In this document: piece by piece, positions 37,924 to 45,955 of the stretch
How positions within the stretch are numbered: position 1 is the first letter of the stretch
Layout: every line of letters begins with the position of its first letter
Assembly (NCBI GenBank): GCA_001802865.1
Contig: MHAF01000098.1
Coordinates: forward strand, 1-64,000
DNA from: Ignavibacteria bacterium RBG_16_34_14
GTDB lineage: Bacteria; Bacteroidota; Ignavibacteria; Ignavibacteriales; Ignavibacteriaceae
Length of the DNA: 64,000 nucleotides
Reading direction: 5' to 3'
Notes under the pieces: model-generated
Told to the model about the DNA's origin: nothing
Database searches by the model: none
The model's input: the letters and a program-made list of their open reading frames with translations, nothing else
Made by a program: the position numbers and the translations under genes

Positions 37924-39204
37924 TTAAATGTTAGTTAAACAAACAGCACCATAATATCTTACTGATAAAATTTTAACTGAATCTTCATTAAAAACTCTGG
38001 ATATATAATCAATATATTCATCAACTAAATATTCCGGCAGAAATAATTGTATAGTTCCTGCAAATCCACCACCGTGAACTCGGCAAGCTCCTTTCCCTTT
38101 TTCTTTTATGAAAATGTCACTTAATGCTAATGCAATTGATATTTCCTGCTCTTCAAAATTATGAGGAGAATATATATTCTGAAGATATTTATAAGAAGAA
38201 TTTCCTGACTCATTAACTAAAGATAAAAATTCCTCAAAGTTATTTTCACTTAATGCTTCTACCTGTTTTTCAACTCTTTTATTCTCTTCAAGAAAGTGAA
38301 TTGAACGGAGGATTGCTCTGTCGCTAACTACCTTTCTTAGTGGTTTAATTTCCAGAAGCAATTTCTCAAGTGATATTTCAGAAAGGTATCCTTTATTAAA
38401 ATATTTCGCTACCTGTTTCATCTCTTCAGGAATTGCTGCATAATCTTCAGTTAAGTCAGCATGATTGGCTTCAGTTTGAACTATTATCATTTTATATCCT
38501 GCAGCAAGGAAATCAAAATCAATTTTTTTAATTATTGGTTTTTCAGGATTATAAAAATCTATCCCTATTATCCCGCCCGTTGCACAAGTTAGCTGATCCA
38601 TTAAGCCACAAGGTTTTCCGAAGTAGTTATTTTCTGCATACTTACCAATAATTGCAATCTCTTCAGTAGATATTTTCCCATCGTTATATAGATAATTAAA
38701 AATTGAACCAATCAAAACTTCAATAGTAGCTGATGAACTTAATCCCGAACCAATCATTACATCACTCGAGACAAATGCATTAAAACCTCCAGTAGAATAA
38801 CCAAATTTTTTCAATCCTGAAGCTATGCCTCTTATCAAAGCTTTAGTTGAAGCTTTTTCTTCTTCAACATAATCAGTACTTAATAAATTCACTGTAAAAG
38901 GCTCAATATTATTTTCAGAATATAAAACCACTTCATTATTATTATTTGGAGAGACTGCTGCTATTGAATCGAGATTAATACTTGCAGCTAAAACTTTTCC
39001 ATGATTGTGGTCGGTATGATTTCCGCTTATTTCAGTTCTGCCAGGTGAACTAAAAAATTTTACAGGTTTGATTCCAAATATTTTTTCAAAATTACTACTT
39101 AACTTTTTATATCTGTTTCTTTGATAAAAAAATATTTTTTCATCATTTACATAAAGATCTTTTAAAGCTATTTCAGGATTTGTAACAGGTAAATTTATAT
39201 TCAT
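37924..39204 (-). CDS. galK: Galactokinase
   Basis: This 426-residue cytoplasmic kinase of the GHMP superfamily makes galactose 1-phosphate from galactose and ATP, the second step of the Leloir pathway. Visible motifs are the galactokinase signature GRTEISGNHTDHNHG (55-69), the ATP-binding loop VMIGSGLSSSATIE, GLMDQLTCATGG with the catalytic Asp region, and the C-terminal GACRVHGGGFAGTIQ. It is 10 bp downstream of the mutarotase gene and 23 bp upstream of the symporter gene. The length is slightly above the usual 380-400. Confidence 0.93.
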   Translation of the reverse strand: MNINLPVTNPEIALKDLYVNDEKIFFYQRNRYKKLSSNFEKIFGIKPVKFFSSPGRTEISGNHTDHNHGKVLAASINLDSIAAVSPNNNNEVVLYSENNIEPFTVNLLSTDYVEEEKASTKALIRGIASGLKKFGYSTGGFNAFVSSDVMIGSGLSSSATIEVLIGSIFNYLYNDGKISTEEIAIIGKYAENNYFGKPCGLMDQLTCATGGIIGIDFYNPEKPIIKKIDFDFLAAGYKMIIVQTEANHADLTEDYAAIPEEMKQVAKYFNKGYLSEISLEKLLLEIKPLRKVVSDRAILRSIHFLEENKRVEKQVEALSENNFEEFLSLVNESGNSSYKYLQNIYSPHNFEEQEISIALALSDIFIKEKGKGACRVHGGGFAGTIQLFLPEYLVDEYIDYISRVFNEDSVKILSVRYYGAVCLTNI

Positions 39205-39213
39205 ATTTTAAAA

Positions 39214-40185
39214 TTATTGTTTAAGTAATGAAAATCCCATTGATACAGACCAGAATTCTTCGGGTTTCAAGATGATTAATCCCTCCCTGTTATTAAATGC
39301 ATCTATACTTGAAGTCATCGGTTCAACTGCAATGGAGTTTCTATCAGGAGGAATATAAAGGACCAGGTAATTATATTTATTTATTCCTGATTCATGCCAG
39401 ATTTTAAGTTTATAATCTGCGTTGTTAGGAATAATATAGATGAAGTTAATTTCATTATTTTCAGAATACCTGAACAGATTGTCCAATTTTTTATTTTTTA
39501 AATCTATATGATGATAAGATCCATTACTTAAAGAACTAACAATACCATTTGGAATATTATTTTGATCAAGTTCTAACTTCTCCATAGCATTAAACTCAAT
39601 TGAAAGATTATCAACATTTGTATCTAAAGCATAATAGGGATGCCATCCATCTGTAAATAAAATTTCTGAGTTGTTTAAATTAAAAACCTTTGTTGTTATA
39701 ATAACTTCTCCAGTTAATGTAAATTTATAAACCACAGATACTTTGAAACAAAATGGATATCCTTCCATTTTTTTTAATGATTCATATTCTAATTCAACTT
39801 CAGCATATTCTTTCAAAATATTTTTCGAAATGATATTAAACTTTGCATTATATAAAAAACCGTGACAAGCATTTCCTTCATCTTTATAATTTATAGGAAG
39901 CTCAAAATTCTGGTTATTAAAAGTATACTTTCCATTTCTAATCCTATTAGCAAAAGGGAACAGTTTTACATTATTAAAAATATCATCATTTGATATTAAG
40001 TTCTCATCTTTCAACTCTTTTAGAACCGGAATTAATGAATTACCAAAATTAAGAAACGCAGAATTTAATCTGGCTCCAAGATTTGGCAAAATACTGAGAA
40101 ATCCGCCGGTAATTTTATTTTTAATATTAATATGATGAAATAATGTATCTTGATTCTGTTCTGTTATTTGAAATTGGCTATTCAT
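39214..40185 (-). CDS. galM: Aldose 1-epimerase (mutarotase)
   Basis: This 323-residue protein interconverts beta- and alpha-galactose, the form galactokinase needs. Family features are NRIRNGKYTF, the catalytic His in NACHGFLYN (His108), the second His in TDGWHPYYAL and the C-terminal AVEPMTSSIDAFNN with its catalytic Glu. There is no signal peptide, so it should be cytoplasmic. Its start overlaps the stop of the upstream hydrolase gene by 4 bp, and galK follows after 9 bp. Confidence 0.9.
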   Translation of the reverse strand: MNSQFQITEQNQDTLFHHINIKNKITGGFLSILPNLGARLNSAFLNFGNSLIPVLKELKDENLISNDDIFNNVKLFPFANRIRNGKYTFNNQNFELPINYKDEGNACHGFLYNAKFNIISKNILKEYAEVELEYESLKKMEGYPFCFKVSVVYKFTLTGEVIITTKVFNLNNSEILFTDGWHPYYALDTNVDNLSIEFNAMEKLELDQNNIPNGIVSSLSNGSYHHIDLKNKKLDNLFRYSENNEINFIYIIPNNADYKLKIWHESGINKYNYLVLYIPPDRNSIAVEPMTSSIDAFNNREGLIILKPEEFWSVSMGFSLLKQ

Positions 40186-42749
40186 TCTTGAGTCTTTATC
40201 AGGTAGATTTTTTTGAGTTTAATTCCATAATTATTCAATCCTTCATCCAATTCGGGTAATGGAATCGAAATCTGGATGGATTCAAGTTTTAGACTTTTAA
40301 TTTTGTTTGATTGTGGAATTGATTCAAACCAGTAAGGAAGAAAAGTTGGATAAGGTCTTGGTAATAATGCAAACTTAAATTTCTCCGGTTGAGATAAAGG
40401 TATAATTAAATTTTCATAACTGGTTTTAATCGGTATCGTTCTTTCAAATCCTGTAGTATTATCATAAAGAACTTTAACTGTAATGGAATCTAAATCTTCA
40501 GAAGTGCTTTTCATTTCAAGATTAAGTTTATCATTAACACCTGGCTTAATATTCTTTAGATACTCTCCAATATAAAACTGCATAGCTAACTCAGAAAATT
40601 TTTCTCTGACCTTGTTTATAACAACACTTAACTCCTGTTCATAATCCTCATCGAAAGTATAATCAATTCCGTATTGAACAAATCTCCAGATATTTGATGT
40701 AATTAAATTATCAGCATCCGTTTCAGGATTATAAACGAGAATTTTATCAGATGGGGGTAGAATAGAAAGCTTAAAAGATTCGCCAGGGTTGAACGACCAA
40801 AACTCAGGGGAAATATTTAATCTTCCGGGAAATGTAAGAATCTCGTTATCATTATTTATAGCTACAAAATAGTTTATCACTCCATTTAATAATATTTCCT
40901 TGGGAAGAATAAATTCATAAATAAAATCATCAGATTTTACAAATTGAATTTTTTGATAGTTTCGCCAGCCCGGTTTTGTTATATACACAGCAGGGTTAAG
41001 ATTTTCTTCTTTGCAATAAATTTCAATTACAATTTTCTTTTCTTCATTCTCATTAAAAGCCGAAGGTGTAAGATTTTTTATTTCGGTTGATTGAAAATCA
41101 TTAATAAATTCTCCATACTCCTTTATCATTTCAAAATCTGTATTACCTGTGCTATAATTAGTTATAGAAAAATTTTTATCATTTGTAATGAAGTAAACAC
41201 CGGGCTCAAGTTTAACAGTGTAATTAACAGCTGCTTGAAAATTTTCGTTATCAGAATAAATTTTAAAATCAGGGTTTAAATCAGGAAGATTAATTTTCAT
41301 TTTATGGGATTTCCAGAGCAGCTTTGCAACAAGTTCATCAAGTCCATTTCTGCCAAACGGGTTTTTAATCCAAACTGCGTCAGGAAATAACTCCAATTTC
41401 CAAACATTATTATTGACTTCATCTAAAAAATATGTTCCTCTTCCATCATAATTAATTAATTTAGAATTTCCATAGCCGGCAATATGTTTTAGTTGTTTAA
41501 TATCAACAGGGGATGTTTCATTATTGTTTGAATAATAAAATCTTTCCGAAGTATTAAGCAGACTGAGATTCATATTGTAATCAACCAACACGTTGCTCAT
41601 AATAACTGATGAATTATCAATTTTCTTTGGTGAAATCTCCTCTTTGTTAAAAAGATAAGCTGATATAAGAAAGCTTAACGCTTTTTGAGGTGTGTAAAGT
41701 AAATTCAAAAAATGAGTTGAATACTCTGAGTTGTATTGTGCGATTGAAGTAGGATCGTAGCAGAACATCGTTGCCCATTGCATTCCGGCTTCTTTAAAAC
41801 TGTGAGCCATAACGGGATACATATAAGATTTTCCAATATCAGCAGCATCAAATTCATAAACTATTTTAGCTTTATTTTTTATTTTCTCTGTATGATCCGG
41901 AAGCGGATAAGAAAGAACATTAGGAAGAAAATTTCCTTTTAGCTCACTGTATTTTACTAATCCAGTTGGATACCACTGAAATGAAATTCCTTCTATGTTT
42001 GATGAAGCAACCCCTTCCCACTGCTCTTTACCCGGATTCTCACTTATGTTAAAGAAGATTGGTTTTGTTATACCTACATCTCTTAAAGCTTTAACTGTAG
42101 TGTTCACGTAATTTGTAACACTATCTTTATTGAGAGAAAGATTTGGTTCGTTAAAAATTTCAAATCCAATTATGTAATCTTCATCCCTATAAGTTTTGCC
42201 TGTATAGGAATTTTTATGATTAACAAATTGTTTGAGATAATTTACGTGTGCCTTAAGAACTTCTGGTTTAGTTGTTGACTCTATCTTGGAATAGAAAGTT
42301 GAGAAGCCGGTTGTTTCGATATCAGGTTCGGGCCAGCCCGTTCCCCACCATGCAATCGGTGTAAGAATAATGTAAATATTATTTTCAATTAATTTTGAAA
42401 TCAAGTAATCCAGCAATTCAATATGTTCATTCTCAATCAGGTTTCCTTCTCTATCTGAAACTTCCCTGTCCCATACATGAATACGATAAGCATTTAACCC
42501 AAGTCTATTAAATTGCTGAATATCGAGATCAATAATTTCTTTGTGCGAAATGCTTTTATCTTTTAAAGCCCTGTATGAAAAAGCAAAAGGTGTTGAATAA
42601 TTTACACCAAAGAAATAAGCTTCTTCTTTATTTATGGTCCATCTCATTCTTCCGGATGAATCTACATAAATAAGATCCGACGAGCTTTGTGCAGAAATAT
42701 TCGGGAGAAAAAGAAATGAGAAGAACAATATTTTTAGTAAAAATTTCAT
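40182..42749 (-). CDS. Exported GH-A clan hydrolase, candidate exo-galactanase
   Basis: This 855-residue protein has a signal peptide (to about residue 21, NISAQ) and an N-terminal (beta/alpha)8 barrel. The GH-A acid/base is E201 in FEIFNEPN and the likely nucleophile is E299 in KIVYEFDA. About 450 residues of beta domains follow. There is no T9SS tail. The gene overlaps GH53 upstream and galM downstream by 4 bp each, so it acts in galactan breakdown. It may belong to GH5/GH147-type beta-galactosidases, GH147 being known from Bacteroides galactan loci, but I could not assign a family. The catalytic residues are read from motif position only. Confidence 0.75.
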   Translation of the reverse strand: MKFLLKILFFSFLFLPNISAQSSSDLIYVDSSGRMRWTINKEEAYFFGVNYSTPFAFSYRALKDKSISHKEIIDLDIQQFNRLGLNAYRIHVWDREVSDREGNLIENEHIELLDYLISKLIENNIYIILTPIAWWGTGWPEPDIETTGFSTFYSKIESTTKPEVLKAHVNYLKQFVNHKNSYTGKTYRDEDYIIGFEIFNEPNLSLNKDSVTNYVNTTVKALRDVGITKPIFFNISENPGKEQWEGVASSNIEGISFQWYPTGLVKYSELKGNFLPNVLSYPLPDHTEKIKNKAKIVYEFDAADIGKSYMYPVMAHSFKEAGMQWATMFCYDPTSIAQYNSEYSTHFLNLLYTPQKALSFLISAYLFNKEEISPKKIDNSSVIMSNVLVDYNMNLSLLNTSERFYYSNNNETSPVDIKQLKHIAGYGNSKLINYDGRGTYFLDEVNNNVWKLELFPDAVWIKNPFGRNGLDELVAKLLWKSHKMKINLPDLNPDFKIYSDNENFQAAVNYTVKLEPGVYFITNDKNFSITNYSTGNTDFEMIKEYGEFINDFQSTEIKNLTPSAFNENEEKKIVIEIYCKEENLNPAVYITKPGWRNYQKIQFVKSDDFIYEFILPKEILLNGVINYFVAINNDNEILTFPGRLNISPEFWSFNPGESFKLSILPPSDKILVYNPETDADNLITSNIWRFVQYGIDYTFDEDYEQELSVVINKVREKFSELAMQFYIGEYLKNIKPGVNDKLNLEMKSTSEDLDSITVKVLYDNTTGFERTIPIKTSYENLIIPLSQPEKFKFALLPRPYPTFLPYWFESIPQSNKIKSLKLESIQISIPLPELDEGLNNYGIKLKKIYLIKTQE

Positions 42750-44134
42750 TTAAGAAGAATTGCTTTAATGGAAGCCGATTTCTTTTCAGTAATTAGTATA
42801 ATTAAATAAATACCCGAAGGAAGAATATTATTATTTGCATCTCTGCCATTCCATCCTATTGAATTTTCACCAGCATTTTTTATTTCGTTAATCAAAATGT
42901 TGATCTCTTCACCAAGAGAGTTGTACACAACTAATTTTACATTCGTTTTCTGAAGCAATTCATAATTTATCCTTGTTACAGGATTAAAGGGATTGGGGTA
43001 ATTCTGATGTAATTTGAAATCTAAAATTTCATTTTCCAGATCATTAACAGATACAGGTTCATGAAATGCTGATAAAGAATTTAAAGCTTCCCCTTGAAAA
43101 TTAAATAATGTTAGATTTTCCCAGGGTGACCCGATAGGTTGCACTGAAATATATTCAGGAGCCCAATAAAATAACCCAAGACCTTTGTTGTTCGGTACAT
43201 TTTTAATAATCTCTATTAGATCATATAGAAAATTGAATTGCCCTTCTACCGTAGCTGAATATCCCTGGTGAAGCTGGGAGGAATTCCAGACAAAATTGTT
43301 ATGGTTATCGAAATATTCCAATGTCCATGGATATGCAGCCTCTGCAACAATTATCTCTTTATTGTATCTCGTTGCTAAGTCATTAAGATTCTGAGTTAAA
43401 TCAGATAATGTTCCATGCCACCACGGATAAAATGATTGACCAATTATATCAAATGGTACCTGGTAGGAATTTAAATTATCAAAAAACCATCTGCTGCCGT
43501 TATTGTCACCTCCCCGATCAATATGAATCAAAATTGGAATTGTTGAATCAGGAACTGCATCGAGCACTGCATTTCTCGCAGTCTTTAAAAGATTTGTAAA
43601 CTGCTGCCATTGTTGTGGTGTATTATATGAACCGCCAACTCTGCCTTCAGGCCAGAGAAATCCGCTTATGATTTCATTTCCAATTTGAACCATATCAGGC
43701 AAGGCATTTATTTCATCAAATGCCTGTATCACATTAAGAGTATAGGAATAAATACTATCTACTAATTCCTGATAAGAAAGAGACTGCCATGCAACAGGTT
43801 TATTTTGCTGACCTGGATCAGCCCAGCTGTCTGAGTAATGAAAATCCAGAAAAAATTTTAATCCATTCTGTTTTATTCTGCTTGCCATCTGAAGAGTGCT
43901 TGCAAGCCCACAATAACCATTTGCGGGTGAATGCCAGAGCCGAAGCCGTATGTAATTGATTTCATTCAGACTGAAAATTTCTAATGGATCGGTTTGTACT
44001 CCATTTATATTATATACTCCGCCTAAATCTTCTATCTGAGGAATGAAAGATACATCTGCACCTTTAATAAACTCAGAAGACTGGGCAAATAATAAAGAAT
44101 CTAAAAAAAATATTAAAAAGAAAAACTGTTTCAT
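42746..44134 (-). CDS. Secreted GH53 endo-beta-1,4-galactanase with T9SS tail
   Basis: This 462-residue protein has a signal peptide (to about residue 18, LLFAQ). A GH53 barrel begins FIKGADVSFIPQIED and includes YIRLRLWHSP, FFLDFHYSDSWADPGQQNKP, the acid/base E154 in VQIGNEI and the nucleophile E265 in IIVAEAAYPW. The last 90 residues are a T9SS sorting domain (NYPNPFNPVTR...KAILLK). It should be displayed or released at the surface to cut pectic beta-1,4-galactan into oligosaccharides. Periplasmic and cytoplasmic enzymes encoded downstream then process these. The gene follows galT after 117 bp. Confidence 0.93.
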   Translation of the reverse strand: MKQFFFLIFFLDSLLFAQSSEFIKGADVSFIPQIEDLGGVYNINGVQTDPLEIFSLNEINYIRLRLWHSPANGYCGLASTLQMASRIKQNGLKFFLDFHYSDSWADPGQQNKPVAWQSLSYQELVDSIYSYTLNVIQAFDEINALPDMVQIGNEIISGFLWPEGRVGGSYNTPQQWQQFTNLLKTARNAVLDAVPDSTIPILIHIDRGGDNNGSRWFFDNLNSYQVPFDIIGQSFYPWWHGTLSDLTQNLNDLATRYNKEIIVAEAAYPWTLEYFDNHNNFVWNSSQLHQGYSATVEGQFNFLYDLIEIIKNVPNNKGLGLFYWAPEYISVQPIGSPWENLTLFNFQGEALNSLSAFHEPVSVNDLENEILDFKLHQNYPNPFNPVTRINYELLQKTNVKLVVYNSLGEEINILINEIKNAGENSIGWNGRDANNNILPSGIYLIILITEKKSASIKAILLK

Positions 44135-44251
44135 TAACTATTCGTATCACTGTTGTTAGTTATTCAATTCAATTCTATAACTCTCAATCAAGTAAAAATT
44201 TATTTCTTTCAAAAAATTATAGAAAAATAAATCAGTAAAAATATTTTGCAC

Positions 44252-45304
44252 TTATTTATTTTCATTAATTATCTTTAAAGAATAATGAACTGAATACATT
44301 TCTTTCAATATTTCGGCGCTTCTTTCAGGAGTTATATCTCGCTGAGGTTCACCAAGCATTTCATAACCAACCATAAATTTTTTAATTGTTGCAGACCTTA
44401 ACAACGGTGGATAAAAATGCATATGTAAATGCCATTCAGGATGTTCCAGGCCATCTGTTGGTGATTGATGAATTCCTGCTGAATAAGGAAATGATGTATT
44501 AAAAATATTATCATACTTTACAGTTGTAATTTTTAATATTTCTGCAAACAACTCTATTTCTTTTTCAACTAATTGTAGGATATTATTAATTTTTCTTTTA
44601 GAGATAATCATTGACTCAAAAGGCCAAACAGCCCAGAAAGGAACTAAAAGAATAAAACTATCGTTTTCAAAAATAATTCTCTCCTGTTTTTGTTTTTCAA
44701 GATTGATATAATCAGAAAGAAGCGAGGTATTTTTTTCTTTATAATATTGTAATTGATTAAACTGTTCTTTAAAAGGTTCATTCGGAATATTTTCCTGTGC
44801 CCAGATCTGTCCATGAGGATGAGAATTACTGCATCCCATAATCTCGCCTTTATTTTCAAAAATTTGCACGTAATTAATAAAAGGTTTGCTGCCAAGGAAT
44901 GAATATTCATCTTGCCAGGTGTTAACTACCTTTACGATTTCTCCCAGTTCAAGTTCAGCAAGAGTTAAATTATGTTTGGGGGAAAAGCAAACTACCCTGC
45001 AAATTCCACTTTCTGTTTGTGCTTTAATTAATCCGGATTCATTAATAAAAAAATTAGATTTATCTTTTTTTAGAGCGCTGAAGTCATTATCAAAAACAAA
45101 TGTAGAAGTGTAATTAGGATTGATATCTCCATTTGCACGAATATTTCCCGGACATAAGTAGCAATTATTTATGTATTCTGGGGTAAGATGAGTAAAGTAT
45201 TGTTCAACTTTTCCCTGCCAGGGTCTTTGTGTGCGATGAGGCGAAACAAGAATCCATTCCCCTGTTAAAGGATTAAATCTTCTATGACTTTCTTTTGGAA
45301 TCAT
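44252..45304 (-). CDS. galT: Galactose-1-phosphate uridylyltransferase
   Basis: This 350-residue cytoplasmic enzyme exchanges UDP between UDP-glucose and galactose 1-phosphate in the Leloir pathway. It carries RRFNPLTGEWILVSPHR, the zinc Cys pair in NCYLCPGN (Cys48, Cys51), the active-site NSHPHGQIWA with His162-Pro-His164-Gly-Gln166, and HPEWHLHMHFYPP near the C-terminus. It is the first gene of the galactan/galactose operon, and a long divergent intergenic region lies upstream. No galE is seen in the window, so UDP-glucose regeneration must be encoded elsewhere. Confidence 0.94.
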   Translation of the reverse strand: MIPKESHRRFNPLTGEWILVSPHRTQRPWQGKVEQYFTHLTPEYINNCYLCPGNIRANGDINPNYTSTFVFDNDFSALKKDKSNFFINESGLIKAQTESGICRVVCFSPKHNLTLAELELGEIVKVVNTWQDEYSFLGSKPFINYVQIFENKGEIMGCSNSHPHGQIWAQENIPNEPFKEQFNQLQYYKEKNTSLLSDYINLEKQKQERIIFENDSFILLVPFWAVWPFESMIISKRKINNILQLVEKEIELFAEILKITTVKYDNIFNTSFPYSAGIHQSPTDGLEHPEWHLHMHFYPPLLRSATIKKFMVGYEMLGEPQRDITPERSAEILKEMYSVHYSLKIINENK

Positions 45305-45451
45305 AATTTAACTTGCCAACGTTTGCAGGTATGTTTGTAAAAAAATATCAGGTTGATTCTCTGACTATAAATAAAGTATCTAATTTAATATCAGTATTTG
45401 AATTTGATCCATTCTGATCTTCAATCCCAGTAGGTAAGCCAAATAAAAACT

Positions 45452-45474
45452 TAGTGGAGGTGCGGGGAGTCGAT
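45452..45474 (-). other. tRNA/tmRNA 3'-end-like fragment (possible attachment-site scar)
   Basis: On the minus strand the segment reads as a T-loop (TCGACT), a T-stem side (CCCCG), a 7-nt acceptor strand (CACCTCC) and A-CTA in place of A-CCA. That is the order of the last 23 bases of a tmRNA or a tRNA-Ser. The 5' parts are absent: no pairing GGAGGTG or CGGGG precedes it. Integrating elements leave such fragments at att sites. It could be a chance match. Confidence 0.35.
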
Positions 45475-45745
45475 AATTTACTTCCAACTTATTTAATAAT
45501 AATAGCTTAATGAAGTTAATAATTTTTTCACACACATTTCACACATTATTAACTTTTTTAAAAACTTATTAAACTTATGAAATGTCAATTTAACTGGGAT
45601 GTTATGTGTTTCTAAAACTATTCCTTTCAATAATTTTTTCAAATTTTGTCAATAGGTTTGAAAACTCTCTTGACTCTAAAATAAAAAATTGCAGAGAGTC
45701 TAGGATTCTGTCATATTTAAATTTATGATAAAATTTCCAATGTTA

Positions 45746-45763
45746 TAATATCAATTGATATTA
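45746..45763. promoter_or_regulatory. 18-bp perfect palindrome, candidate operator
   Basis: TAATATCAATTGATATTA is a perfect 18-bp palindrome in the divergent galT / TonB receptor intergenic region, 193 bp before the receptor ATG. A dimeric repressor or activator could bind here to control both directions. No regulator gene is nearby. Confidence 0.4.
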
Positions 45764-45955
45764 AAATTATTCTAATATATGGTAGAAAATATATTTTTTT
45801 AAAAAGTTTTTGTTATAATGAATAATTCGAACTAATTTTCAAATTATTTAAAAATCAAAAATTTTTTTGTACACTCCTTGTTATCAGAAATTAAATCGTC
45901 TTTTTAAAATAAGATCATCTTAATTAATCATTATCAACCATACATAAGGAGTCTC

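Larger units (their letters stand above)
45305..45955. other. Divergent promoter region between galT and a TonB receptor gene
   Basis: These 651 AT-rich bases must hold the promoters of the galactose operon (minus) and the receptor gene (plus). Visible items are an 18-bp palindrome at 45746-45763, a tRNA/tmRNA 3'-end-like fragment at 45452-45474 and a TATAAT at 45814-45819. An AAGGAG ribosome-binding site lies 6 nt before the ATG at 45956. No complete gene is visible, although the minus strand reads coding-like for about 40 codons next to the tRNA-like fragment. Confidence 0.6.
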
